A stretch of 13,393 bases of DNA from Clostridiaceae bacterium (GCA_012512865.1 JAAZDH010000001.1:1-13393), one strand, 5' to 3'; shown: positions 1 to 6,931, counted from the first letter of the stretch. Made by a program: numbers and translations. Notes: a model not told the origin generated them from the letters alone.

Positions 1-9
1 AGACTTTCC

Positions 10-96
10 GTGCCGCAAAAGTTTGCACCAATATTTTTAAAATTCATGTTTTATGTTAAAATATACTAGTACGAATTGAAGATAAATTTGCGGCAC
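10..96. repeat. 10-bp perfect inverted repeat around the gatC promoter region
   Basis: GTGCCGCAAA at 10-19 is the exact reverse complement of TTTGCGGCAC at 87-96. The arms are separated by 67 bases that contain the possible -10 element of the gatCAB promoter. If transcription starts near 70-75, only the right arm would be in the RNA, so this would act at the DNA level, for example as paired operator half-sites. If transcription starts upstream of the window, the arms could pair in RNA. No known regulator motif is recognised. Confidence 0.4.
57..67 (+). promoter_or_regulatory. possible -10 region for gatCAB
   Basis: TAAAAT at 57-62 and the overlapping TATACT at 62-67 both resemble a sigma-A -10 box about 70 bases before the gatC start. 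At 17-base spacing the -35 regions are poor (TTTTTA at 34-39 for the first). The assignment rests on the -10 match and on its place ahead of the operon. Confidence 0.3.
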
Positions 97-135
97 TTGC
101 AGCAATACCGGGTGCAACCTGGGGGAGGTGAACCG

Positions 136-423
136 ATGAATTTTAACAACGAAATGCTTGAACATATGGCAGATACGGCAAGAATAGGCTTGTCCGAGGG
201 GGAAAAGGAGGAATTGCTTTCGACGATACAGGAGATTATTAGTATCGCCGACGGGATAATTGACGCGGATACATCGGGCTTGGAACCAATGGAGCATGTA
301 ACCACGCTGAAAAATGTTTTCAGGGAGGACAAGGTTGATGAACCGTATACCAGGGAAATCATCCTGTCGAATGCCAGTGAAACAAACGAGGGATGCTTTA
401 GTGTTCCAAAAATAGTGGAATAA
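136..423 (+). CDS. gatC: Asp-tRNA(Asn)/Glu-tRNA(Gln) amidotransferase subunit C
   Basis: This is the small GatC subunit, which belts GatA and GatB together in the cytosolic amidotransferase that converts mischarged Glu-tRNA(Gln) and Asp-tRNA(Asn) to the amide forms. The 95-residue product has the usual length and features: an N-terminal helix beginning M-L-E-H-M-A-D-T-A-R, a leucine-rich second helix, the segment G-L-E-P-M-E-H-V near residue 55, and the C-terminal D-E-P-Y-T-R-E stretch. ATG at 136 is preferred over an in-frame start at 76 because GGGGGAGGTG (121-130) lies 5 bases ahead and the extra residues are not family-like. It is first in a gatC-gatA-gatB operon; 54 bases separate it from the preferred gatA start. 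It looks complete and normal. Confidence 0.93.
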   Translation: MNFNNEMLEHMADTARIGLSEGEKEELLSTIQEIISIADGIIDADTSGLEPMEHVTTLKNVFREDKVDEPYTREIILSNASETNEGCFSVPKIVE

Positions 424-477
424 AAACAAGTTTCAAATTTTAGGATATTATTCTTTTTCTGAATGGAGGATATGCTT

Positions 478-1929
478 GTGAAATTGCATGAACTGGACAT
501 TAGCCAATTAAGCGGCCTGATCGGCAGAAAAGAGATAAGCGTGCCGGAACTTACCCGGTCGGTATTGGACAGGATAAGCGAAATTGAGCATAAACTGGGC
601 TCATATATTAGCATCGACGAAGAAAGGGCATTGGTAAGGGCTTCCGAGGTCCAGGAAAAAATAGATAAGGGTGAGATTAAATCCCCGTTGGCAGGAATAC
701 CAATGGCAGTGAAAGATAATATTTGTACCAGGGATATGACCACCACCTGCGCATCCAGGATGCTCGATAAGTTTATCCCACCGTTTGATGCTACCGTAAT
801 CAGTAAATTGAACGAGAACGGGGCAATCCTTTTAGGCAAGTTGAACATGGATGAATTTGCAATGGGAAGCACTTCTTTTTATTCGTATTTTAAGAAAACT
901 AAAAACCCGTGGAATTCAATCAACACACCTGAAGTACTGTGTGAAGGAACCCCGGTTTCTGTTGCCGCCGGGGAAGCTGTATACGCCCTTGGCTCAGATA
1001 CGGGTGGTTCAATAAGGCAATCTGCTTCAATGTGTGGTGTTGTGGGTTTAAAACCGACATACGGGTTGGTGTCAAGGCACGGCTTGGTTGCTTGTGCATC
1101 TTCATTTGATCAAATAGGACCGGTAACAAGGAATGTACGGGATTGTACCCTTGTACTGAACGCTATTTCAGGAAAAGACCACATGGATTCAACTTCAACC
1201 GGTACTAGCATAGACGACTATTCAAAATTTCTTGGTAAGGAAATAAAAGAACTCAGAATAGGGATTCCCGGAGAGTTTATAAATAACAAGGGGTTACTTG
1301 AGGAAGGCATTGGGAAGGTTTTTCAGGATGCCGTTAATACGCTATCCGGTACGGGAATCCATTTCGAGGAATTTTCTTTCCCCTTGATGGAATATGTGCT
1401 GCCGGTATATTGTATCATATCGTACGGGGAAATCAGCTCAAGCATGGCCAGGTATGATGGTATAAAATTCGGCTACAGGGCGGAAAGCTGCGAGGATTTA
1501 ATTGATTTATACAAGAAGACCAGGGGAGAGGGATTCGGACCAGAGGTAAAGAGGAGAGTCATCCTGGGAACATATTTCTTAAGCGCAAAACAATATGAGA
1601 AATATTACAAAAAAGCACTTAAACTGAGAAGAGCCATAACGGACGAATTAGAAAAAGCCCTTGAAAAATATGATGTAATTATCGGGCCCGTTTTACCGGT
1701 GACGGCATCAACCTTCACGGAACATGCAGGGAACCCTGCAATGGCGAACGAATATGATGCGTTTACCTGTATAGCCAACCTGACAGGACTACCTGCAATG
1801 AGCATCCCATGCGGCAGGGACGCAATGGGATACCCGGCAGGGCTCCAGTTATTCGGGCGCCGCTTCCGTGAAGATATATTACTCAAGGTTGCATATGCAT
1901 TTGAACAAAACCTGGGAGAGGTGAAATAA
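478..1929 (+). CDS. gatA: Asp-tRNA(Asn)/Glu-tRNA(Gln) amidotransferase subunit A, with altered active-site loop
   Basis: GatA is the amidase-signature glutaminase subunit of GatCAB: it frees ammonia from glutamine and passes it to GatB. I place the start at GTG 478 because GGAGGA (465-470) lies 7 bases ahead. The alternatives ATG 463 and ATG 472 have no well-placed site. With this start (483 residues) the catalytic lysine of I-P-M-A-V-K-D-N falls at K79 and the nucleophile of G-S-D-T-G-G-S at S178, matching the numbering I recall for Staphylococcus aureus GatA. The cis-serine expected at 154, in the G-G-S-S-G-G-S loop, is missing: residues 152-158 read E-V-L-C-E-G-T, so position 154 is Leu. 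Residues 133-137, usually T-E-N-S-A, read S-F-Y-S-Y. Downstream family segments are normal (G-L-K-P-T-Y-G, A-R-Y-D-G, E-V-K-R-R, G-L-P-A-M-S-I-P). Its stop overlaps the gatB start by one base. Family assignment is certain; glutaminase activity is doubtful. Confidence 0.93.
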   Translation: MKLHELDISQLSGLIGRKEISVPELTRSVLDRISEIEHKLGSYISIDEERALVRASEVQEKIDKGEIKSPLAGIPMAVKDNICTRDMTTTCASRMLDKFIPPFDATVISKLNENGAILLGKLNMDEFAMGSTSFYSYFKKTKNPWNSINTPEVLCEGTPVSVAAGEAVYALGSDTGGSIRQSASMCGVVGLKPTYGLVSRHGLVACASSFDQIGPVTRNVRDCTLVLNAISGKDHMDSTSTGTSIDDYSKFLGKEIKELRIGIPGEFINNKGLLEEGIGKVFQDAVNTLSGTGIHFEEFSFPLMEYVLPVYCIISYGEISSSMARYDGIKFGYRAESCEDLIDLYKKTRGEGFGPEVKRRVILGTYFLSAKQYEKYYKKALKLRRAITDELEKALEKYDVIIGPVLPVTASTFTEHAGNPAMANEYDAFTCIANLTGLPAMSIPCGRDAMGYPAGLQLFGRRFREDILLKVAYAFEQNLGEVK

Positions 1930-3374
1930 TGAACCGTGAAAAGGACTATGAAGTGGTAATTGGATTGGAAGTACATGCTGAGCTTGCTACAAGCTCCAAG
2001 ATATTTTGCTCTTGTTCAACCGAATTTGGAGGGCTGCCGAATACACATTGCTGCCCTGGTTGCATAGGCATGCCGGGAACCCTGCCGGTGCTGAACAAGA
2101 ACGTGGTGGAATTTGCGATTAGGGCGGGGCTTGCCACAAATTGCGAAATATCCGGTTTTACAAAGATGGACAGGAAGAATTATTTCTACCCCGACCTTCC
2201 AAGGGCTTACCAAATATCCCAGTACGATATTCCAATTTGCAAGGATGGTTTTATCGAAATAGAGATAAATGGGGTTAAGAAAAAAATTAGAATTGCAAGG
2301 ATCCATATAGAGGAAGATGCCGGAAAACTTGTGCATGACCAGTGGAGCACAGGTTCGCTGGTGGACTATAACAGGTCCGGGGTGCCGCTGATAGAGATTG
2401 TTACCTATCCTGACATGAATTCGGCGGAGGAAGCCAGGCTGTTCCTGGAAGGGCTCAAGGCCATATTGCAGTATACGGGGGTGTCGGATTGCAAAATGCA
2501 GGAAGGTTCCCTTAGGGCTGATGTTAACATATCCGTAAAACCTAAAAGCCAGGAAGAGTTGGGAGTCAGGACGGAAATGAAAAACCTGAATTCTTTCAGG
2601 GCGATTATAAGGGCTATTGAGGCTGAATCCAGGAGACAAATCGAGGAACTGGAATCAGGAGGGAAAATTTACAGGGAGACCAGGCGTTGGGATGACGAAA
2701 AGGGTGTAAGCTTTTCAATGAGAAGCAAGGAGGAAGCCCAGGATTACAGGTATTTTCCGGAATCCGACATCCCGCCGGTAATAATTGACAGTGAATGGGT
2801 GGAAGAAATAAGGAAGTCACTGCCGGAGCTGCCGGAGACAAGAAAAAGGAGATACATGGAAGAATATGGTTTACCAGCTTATGATGCGGAAATCATAACT
2901 TCTTCGAAGGCTTTATCTGACTTTTTCGAGGAAACGGTTAAAAATGGTGCCAACGCAAAAACGGCAAGCAATTGGATAATGGGAGAGCTTTTAAGGCTTT
3001 TAAAGGAAAAGGGCGTTGAGGATGATAGCATTCCTTTTCCCCCGGTGCACCTGGCCAAATTGATTGACATTATTGAAAAGGGAATCATTACCGGGACAAT
3101 AGCAAAAAAGGTTTTTGATAACATGTTTGATTCAGGCAAGGATCCTGTTGCTATAGTCGATGAACAAGGACTGAAAGTGGTTGCCGATACAGGTACCCTC
3201 CTTCCGGTTGTGAAAAAGGTTATTGAGAATAATCCCGGTTCGGTGGCGGATTACAAGGCCGGCAAGACGAAAGCGCTGGGCTTTCTCATGGGACAGGCAA
3301 TGAGAGAAACGAAGGGCAAGGCAGACCCCAAGCTTATCAACCAGTTGTTTATCGAAGAATTGGAAAAGCTATAG
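1929..3374 (+). CDS. gatB: Asp-tRNA(Asn)/Glu-tRNA(Gln) amidotransferase subunit B
   Basis: GatB is the ATP-dependent kinase/transamidase subunit of GatCAB. It activates the side-chain carboxyl of Glu or Asp on the mischarged tRNA and attaches ammonia. The 481-residue product is the family's usual length. It opens with Y-E-V-V-I-G-L-E-V-H, has the zinc cysteines F-C-S-C and C-P-G-C (around residues 29-47), the signatures R-K-N-Y-F-Y-P-D-L-P and R-S-G-V-P-L-I-E-I-V, and the segment T-E-M-K-N-L-N-S-F. A YqeY-like helical tail fills about residues 330-480, including N-W-I-M-G-E and G-F-L-M-G-Q. The ATG shares a base with the gatA stop (TAATG), which suggests translational coupling, and GAGGTGA at 1918-1924 is its binding site. 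Unlike GatA, I see no loss of conserved residues, so the complex as a whole seems to be under selection. It ends with TAG. Confidence 0.96.
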   Translation: MNREKDYEVVIGLEVHAELATSSKIFCSCSTEFGGLPNTHCCPGCIGMPGTLPVLNKNVVEFAIRAGLATNCEISGFTKMDRKNYFYPDLPRAYQISQYDIPICKDGFIEIEINGVKKKIRIARIHIEEDAGKLVHDQWSTGSLVDYNRSGVPLIEIVTYPDMNSAEEARLFLEGLKAILQYTGVSDCKMQEGSLRADVNISVKPKSQEELGVRTEMKNLNSFRAIIRAIEAESRRQIEELESGGKIYRETRRWDDEKGVSFSMRSKEEAQDYRYFPESDIPPVIIDSEWVEEIRKSLPELPETRKRRYMEEYGLPAYDAEIITSSKALSDFFEETVKNGANAKTASNWIMGELLRLLKEKGVEDDSIPFPPVHLAKLIDIIEKGIITGTIAKKVFDNMFDSGKDPVAIVDEQGLKVVADTGTLLPVVKKVIENNPGSVADYKAGKTKALGFLMGQAMRETKGKADPKLINQLFIEELEKL

Positions 3375-3378
3375 AATC

Positions 3379-3418
3379 GTGGGACAAGGGTGGGACAAGA
3401 GGATAGGTGCATTGTTCC
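3379..3418. repeat. short direct repeat with possible stem after gatB
   Basis: GTGGGACAAG occurs at 3379-3388 and again at 3390-3399, an 11-base period. GGGACAA (3392-3398) can pair with TTGTTCC (3412-3418) with one G-U pair. No T-run follows, so it is not a convincing terminator. GTGGGACAAG resembles the ends of small repetitive palindromic elements I recall from clostridial genomes; that link is recollection, not a match I can test here. Confidence 0.3.
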
Positions 3419-3497
3419 ATCGAGGGCCTGGATAAGTCATAAAAAGTATAGCATGAATAATAAGATCAAGATTTTTTGGATTTTTTTTCACTTGTTC

Positions 3498-3526
3498 TTG
3501 TATACAAAAAACATATTATATATAAT
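3498..3526 (+). promoter_or_regulatory. sigma-A-type promoter for pta
   Basis: TTGTAT (3498-3503) and TATAAT (3521-3526) are separated by exactly 17 bases. The -10 is a perfect consensus and the -35 matches four of six. It lies about 85 bases before the pta start and fits a separate pta-ackA transcript. Confidence 0.65.
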
Positions 3527-3610
3527 AGAAATGGCTGAAGAAGCTTGATATGAGCAGATATTATGACTTGGTTGTAATTTTTTTTGTGTTGAAAGGAGCA
3601 TGATGGGGTA

Positions 3611-4612
3611 ATGAGTTTTCTTGAACAAATCATAAGCAGGGCAAAAGCCGACAAGAAGACGATAGTATTGCCGGAAAGTACGGATATAAGGATTCTCACG
3701 GCAGCAGCAACTGCACTAAAAGAGGGGATTGCCGACATTGTCCTTGTCGGGAATGAAGAGGAAATTAAAAGAGCGGCAGGCAGCCTGGATATTAGCAAGG
3801 CATTAATAGTCGATCCGTTAAAATCGGAAGAATTTGAGGATTATTCTAATACTTTTTATGAGATCAGGAAGAAAAAGGGCATTACTCCCGAAAAGGCGAG
3901 GGAAACCATGAAGAGCCCGGTATACTGGGCAGTAATGATGGTGAAAAAAGGCAAGGCGGACGGGATGGTGTCCGGTGCTGTATACTCAACCGCGGATACA
4001 TTGAGACCCGCATTGCAGATTTTAAAAACGGCACCGGGCGTGAAACTGGTATCCGCCTTTTTTGTCATGGTTGTTCCCGATTGCGAGTATGGCCATAATG
4101 GAACGTTTATATACGCGGATAGCGGGCTTTGTGAAAACCCCAACGAGGAGGAATTGGCAGAAATTGCGATAGAATCAGCGAAATCTTTCAAATTGCTTGT
4201 ACAGGCCGAACCAGTAGTAGCCATGCTTTCTTATTCTACGTATGGAAGCGCTAAAAGTGAGCTTACTGAAAAAGTTATAAATGCAACCAGGATAGCCAGG
4301 GAAAAGGCGCCTGAATTGTTGATTGACGGCGAATTACAGGGGGATGCCGCATTAGTGCCATCAGTGGCAAGAACAAAGGCAAAGGGAAGCCCCGTTGCAG
4401 GTAGGGCTAATGTCCTGGTATTCCCTGATTTGAACAGCGGGAATATTGCATATAAATTGACACAGAGGCTGGCAAAGGCAGAAGCATACGGGCCTATCAC
4501 CCAAGGGTTGGCAGCTCCTGTAAATGACCTTTCCAGGGGATGCTGCGCTGAGGATGTTGTCGGGGTAATTGCAATAACTGCAGTCCAGGCACAAGCCGCG
4601 GCAAAAAGGTAA
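3611..4612 (+). CDS. pta: phosphate acetyltransferase
   Basis: Pta swaps the CoA of acetyl-CoA for phosphate, giving acetyl phosphate, which AckA then uses to make ATP and acetate. The 333-residue single-domain protein has the usual short-form length. It opens with I-V-L-P-E-S-T-D-I-R, has T-L-R-P-A-L-Q near residue 130, D-G-E-L-Q-G-D-A-A, and the C-terminal active-site segment N-D-L-S-R-G-C followed by E-D-V-V-G. One position is odd: the S-G-A-V-H-S-T motif has Tyr (Y125) in place of the usually conserved His. ATG at 3611 is the first family-like start. AAGGAG (3593-3598) is rather far upstream (12 bases), with a tiny ATG-ATG-GGG-TAA frame at 3600-3611 between it and the start. It is followed by ackA after 40 bases. 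Confidence 0.95.
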   Translation: MSFLEQIISRAKADKKTIVLPESTDIRILTAAATALKEGIADIVLVGNEEEIKRAAGSLDISKALIVDPLKSEEFEDYSNTFYEIRKKKGITPEKARETMKSPVYWAVMMVKKGKADGMVSGAVYSTADTLRPALQILKTAPGVKLVSAFFVMVVPDCEYGHNGTFIYADSGLCENPNEEELAEIAIESAKSFKLLVQAEPVVAMLSYSTYGSAKSELTEKVINATRIAREKAPELLIDGELQGDAALVPSVARTKAKGSPVAGRANVLVFPDLNSGNIAYKLTQRLAKAEAYGPITQGLAAPVNDLSRGCCAEDVVGVIAITAVQAQAAAKR

Positions 4613-4652
4613 AGAATAATAAAGCATAAACAATGATAGGAGTTGATATACA

Positions 4653-5858
4653 ATGAAAAAAATCCTGGTGATTAATTCCGGGAGTTCCTCGTTAAAGTTC
4701 CAGCTGATTGACATGGCAACCGAAACCATGCTTGCAAAGGGATTATGCGACAGGATAGGGATAAATGATTCTTTTCTTAAATATACTGTTCAGGGTAGGG
4801 ATAGCATTATTATAAACAAGGTCATGCCCGACCACAGGACCGCCCTGAAGGAGGCCATTTTTGCCTTAACGTGCAAGGAAACCGGTGTAATAAGTGATGT
4901 GTCCGAGATATTCGCGGTTGGCCACCGGGTGGTTCATGGGGGCGAAAGGTTTCATGATTCGGTAATTATTGACGAAGAAGTAATGGAGACCATAAAAGAA
5001 TGCATAAAGCTTGCACCTTTGCATAATCCGCCCAACATAACAGGAATTAAGGCATGCCAGGATATAATGCCGGGGATTCCCATGGTTGCCGTATTTGATA
5101 CGGCATTCCACCAGTCAATGCCCCGGTATGCATATTTATATGCACTTCCTTACGAACTGTATACAGGATATGGTATCCGCAAATATGGATTTCACGGAAC
5201 ATCTCATAAATACGTGGCACGCAGGGCCGCCGCCATGCTGAACAGGCCCCTGGAAGAATTGAGGTTGATATCCTGCCATCTTGGGAACGGTGCAAGCATA
5301 TGTGCCATCAAAAACGGGAAGTCGGTTGACACCAGCATGGGTTTTACACCCCTTGATGGCTTGGCAATGGGCACCAGGAGCGGCACAATAGACCCGGCCG
5401 TCGTTATTTTCCTGATGGAAAGGAAAAAAATGACCACGGATGAAGTATACGAATACCTGAATAAAAAGTCCGGGGTACTTAGCATATCCGGGGTAAGCAG
5501 TGATTTCAGGGATATACAGGCTGCGGCAAGTGAAGGGAATGAAAGGGCCCGGCTTGCCATCGATGTTTTTTGTTACAGGGTTAAAAAGTATATAGGAGAG
5601 TATTCCGCGGTGCTCGGCGGAATAGATGGGATTATATTTACGGCCGGTATTGGAGAAAACAATGATTTGGTTAGGGAAAAAACCCTTGAAGGGCTGGAAT
5701 ACCTGGGGATTAAGATAGACAAGGAAAAGAACAGTATTGCAAGGGGCAGGGAGCTCGATATAAGCGTGGGAGATGCGAAGGAAAAGGTTCTTGTCATACC
5801 TACGAATGAAGAACTGGAAATAGCCAGGGAAACCTTGAAGTTGGTCGGTGCGAAGTAG
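4653..5858 (+). CDS. ackA: acetate kinase
   Basis: AckA transfers the phosphoryl group of acetyl phosphate to ADP, the substrate-level ATP step of acetate-forming fermentation, and the reverse during acetate use. The 401-residue product has the usual length and all the ASKHA-fold signatures: V-I-N-S-G-S-S-S-L-K at the N-terminus, G-H-R-V-V-H-G-G-E, A-P-L-H-N-P-P-N, F-D-T-A-F-H, G-F-H-G-T-S-H, H-L-G-N-G-A-S, G-T-R-S-G-T-I-D-P, F-T-A-G-I-G-E-N and the C-terminal P-T-N-E-E-L. The catalytic Arg, His and Asp motifs are present. GGAG at 4639-4642 lies 10 bases ahead of the ATG. It is probably co-transcribed with pta. I see no terminator in the 106 bases after it, though a new promoter begins there. 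Confidence 0.97.
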   Translation: MKKILVINSGSSSLKFQLIDMATETMLAKGLCDRIGINDSFLKYTVQGRDSIIINKVMPDHRTALKEAIFALTCKETGVISDVSEIFAVGHRVVHGGERFHDSVIIDEEVMETIKECIKLAPLHNPPNITGIKACQDIMPGIPMVAVFDTAFHQSMPRYAYLYALPYELYTGYGIRKYGFHGTSHKYVARRAAAMLNRPLEELRLISCHLGNGASICAIKNGKSVDTSMGFTPLDGLAMGTRSGTIDPAVVIFLMERKKMTTDEVYEYLNKKSGVLSISGVSSDFRDIQAAASEGNERARLAIDVFCYRVKKYIGEYSAVLGGIDGIIFTAGIGENNDLVREKTLEGLEYLGIKIDKEKNSIARGRELDISVGDAKEKVLVIPTNEELEIARETLKLVGAK

Positions 5859-5907
5859 CCGGCAACAACCCCGTTTACCACCCCGTTTTACTAATTGTTT
5901 AAGCCTC

Positions 5908-5936
5908 TTGACAAGGGTTATATTAGTTAGTATAAT
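5908..5936 (+). promoter_or_regulatory. consensus sigma-A promoter for DUF177-rpmF
   Basis: TTGACA (5908-5913), a 17-base spacer and TATAAT (5931-5936) match the housekeeping consensus at every core position. It is the strongest promoter I can see in the window, which suits a ribosomal protein gene. It sits about 30 bases before the DUF177 start, so the leader is short. Confidence 0.85.
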
Positions 5937-5964
5937 TACATCTGTTATTTAAGGGGTGGAACCT

Positions 5965-6450
5965 ATGAGGGTAAATATATCGGATATTTTGAGAAATGAA
6001 AGCACCGGCCTTGAGGTGGAATACAGCGGTAAGGTTGAGGGACTTGAAAACCCCGTAAATGGATATAACTTGGCAGAAAATGTAAATTTTAAAGGAAACA
6101 TAACCAGGTTAAAGGGATTGCTGAACTTAAAAGGTGTATTGGAATTCTGCTATGATGTTTCCTGTTACAGGTGCTTGGATAATATACATCGCAACGTATC
6201 AATAGATGTTGACGAGAAAATACTTGATGCTTCGAAGGCATCTCCCAGGGAAGATGTGTTTACCTATGAAGGTTATTACCTTGATATGGATATAATATTT
6301 AAAAACTACATTGTTTTAAATTTGCCGATGAAACAGTTGTGTAGTGAAGAATGCAAGGGACTTTGCCCCGTATGCGGGAAAAATCTTAATAATGAAGAAT
6401 GCAACTGTAATGAAAAGGAACATATAAACGAATGGAAAATTGAATGGTAA
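5965..6450 (+). CDS. YceD/DUF177 family zinc-cysteine protein
   Basis: This is the DUF177 (YceD) family, whose gene nearly always precedes rpmF; in E. coli and plants members have been linked to 23S rRNA processing. The 161-residue product has the two cysteine clusters typical of Gram-positive members: C-Y-D-V-S-C-Y-R-C around residues 65-75 and, near the C-terminus, C-S-E-E-C-K-G-L-C-P-V-C-G followed by C-N-C, a likely zinc site. The usual D-P-R-x-A-x-L-K-x-L tail is replaced by a short H-I-N-E-W-K-I-E-W ending. ATG 5965 is chosen over an in-frame GTG at 5956 because AAGGGGTGG (5951-5959) is then well placed as binding site and would overlap the GTG. rpmF starts 15 bases after its stop. Confidence 0.88.
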   Translation: MRVNISDILRNESTGLEVEYSGKVEGLENPVNGYNLAENVNFKGNITRLKGLLNLKGVLEFCYDVSCYRCLDNIHRNVSIDVDEKILDASKASPREDVFTYEGYYLDMDIIFKNYIVLNLPMKQLCSEECKGLCPVCGKNLNNEECNCNEKEHINEWKIEW

Positions 6451-6465
6451 ATGGAGGTGTAACGA

Positions 6466-6660
6466 ATGGCTAACCCGAAAAGAAGATGGTCGAAGGCAAG
6501 GACAGGGAAAAGGAGATCTCAATGGAAATTGTCGGCTCCTGCTTTTGTGGAATGTCCCCAGTGCCGCAGTTTAACAATTCCTCACAGGGTTTGCGGAGAA
6601 TGCGGCTATTATGATAAGAAGCAGGTTATAGAAAAGAAGGTTAAGAAAGCTAAAAGCTAA
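6466..6660 (+). CDS. rpmF: 50S ribosomal protein L32, zinc-binding form
   Basis: L32 is a small basic protein of the large ribosomal subunit. The 64-residue product starts M-A-N-P-K-R-R-W-S-K-A-R and has Q-W-K-L near residue 20, then the zinc-ribbon cysteines C-P-Q-C and C-G-E-C with H-R-V between them. All four cysteines are present, so this is the C+ form, not the zinc-independent paralogue. The C-terminus is a lysine-rich tail. GGAGGTG (6453-6459) lies 6 bases before the ATG. It shares the promoter at 5908-5936 with the DUF177 gene. In many Bacillota plsX follows; here there is an AT-rich spacer and a terminator instead. Confidence 0.97.
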   Translation: MANPKRRWSKARTGKRRSQWKLSAPAFVECPQCRSLTIPHRVCGECGYYDKKQVIEKKVKKAKS

Positions 6661-6689
6661 TATATAATATATTGGTATATAATATATTG
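6661..6689. repeat. AT-rich tandem repeat, period 15
   Basis: TATATAATATATTG occurs at 6661-6674 and identically at 6676-6689, right after the rpmF stop. It looks like a local duplication in AT-rich DNA. Confidence 0.7.
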
Positions 6690-6693
6690 ATAG

Positions 6694-6727
6694 ATAGTAT
6701 TATTAATTTAATAGTATTATTAATTTA
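6694..6727. repeat. perfect 17-bp tandem duplication
   Basis: ATAGTATTATTAATTTA at 6694-6710 is repeated without change or gap at 6711-6727, and the unit starts again with ATAG after that. It is probably a replication-slippage product and may vary in copy number between strains. Confidence 0.75.
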
Positions 6728-6931
6728 ATAGATAGTTTTAAAGATAACATGAAATGAAATATGTAATATGACGCATTGACATGTACAAATTAGGATGTTT
6801 TGGTAATGGTAATTTTTTAGTATGCATTTGGTACTGTATTCCAAAGGGCTGTGTTAAAGTATAAAGGCATGGTTTTTGTAACATATAGGGATACGGGAAA
6901 CAATTGACAGGATACCGGAAAAAAGAAAAAG

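Larger units (their letters stand above)
3375..3610. other. intergenic region between gatB and pta
   Basis: The 236 bases hold a GTGGGACAAG direct repeat just after gatB, a T-rich stretch around 3474-3488 without a good stem, the pta promoter (3498-3526) and the pta ribosome binding site. I see no terminator for the gat operon and no RNA gene. Confidence 0.5.

Noticed and set aside
66..872. Long open frame on the minus strand (268 codons) opposite gatC-gatA, and similar antisense frames elsewhere.
   Set aside because: It lies opposite clear family genes, has no binding site or family features, and reflects the purine-rich coding strand.
925..960. Compensating frameshifts in gatA as the cause of the missing G-G-S-S-G-G-S loop.
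   Set aside because: The two other frames over this stretch give no such motif, loop length is unchanged and a nearby block is altered too. Sequence error is not excluded, but a simple double indel does not rebuild the motif.
3372..3548. Open frame of 57 codons after the gatB TAG, which with the amber codon at 13355 might suggest general TAG recoding.
   Set aside because: The extension has no GatB-like content and crosses the pta promoter. The ackA and DUF512 genes also end at TAG in family-appropriate places, and further stops follow soon after (the DUF512 stop is followed by ATG-TAG). TAG works as a normal stop here.
5954..5963. GGGTGGAACC, identical to the core of the T-box riboswitch specifier-binding region.
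   Set aside because: It is the ribosome binding site of the DUF177 gene, directly before the start codon, with no leader stems or terminator and only about 30 bases after the promoter.
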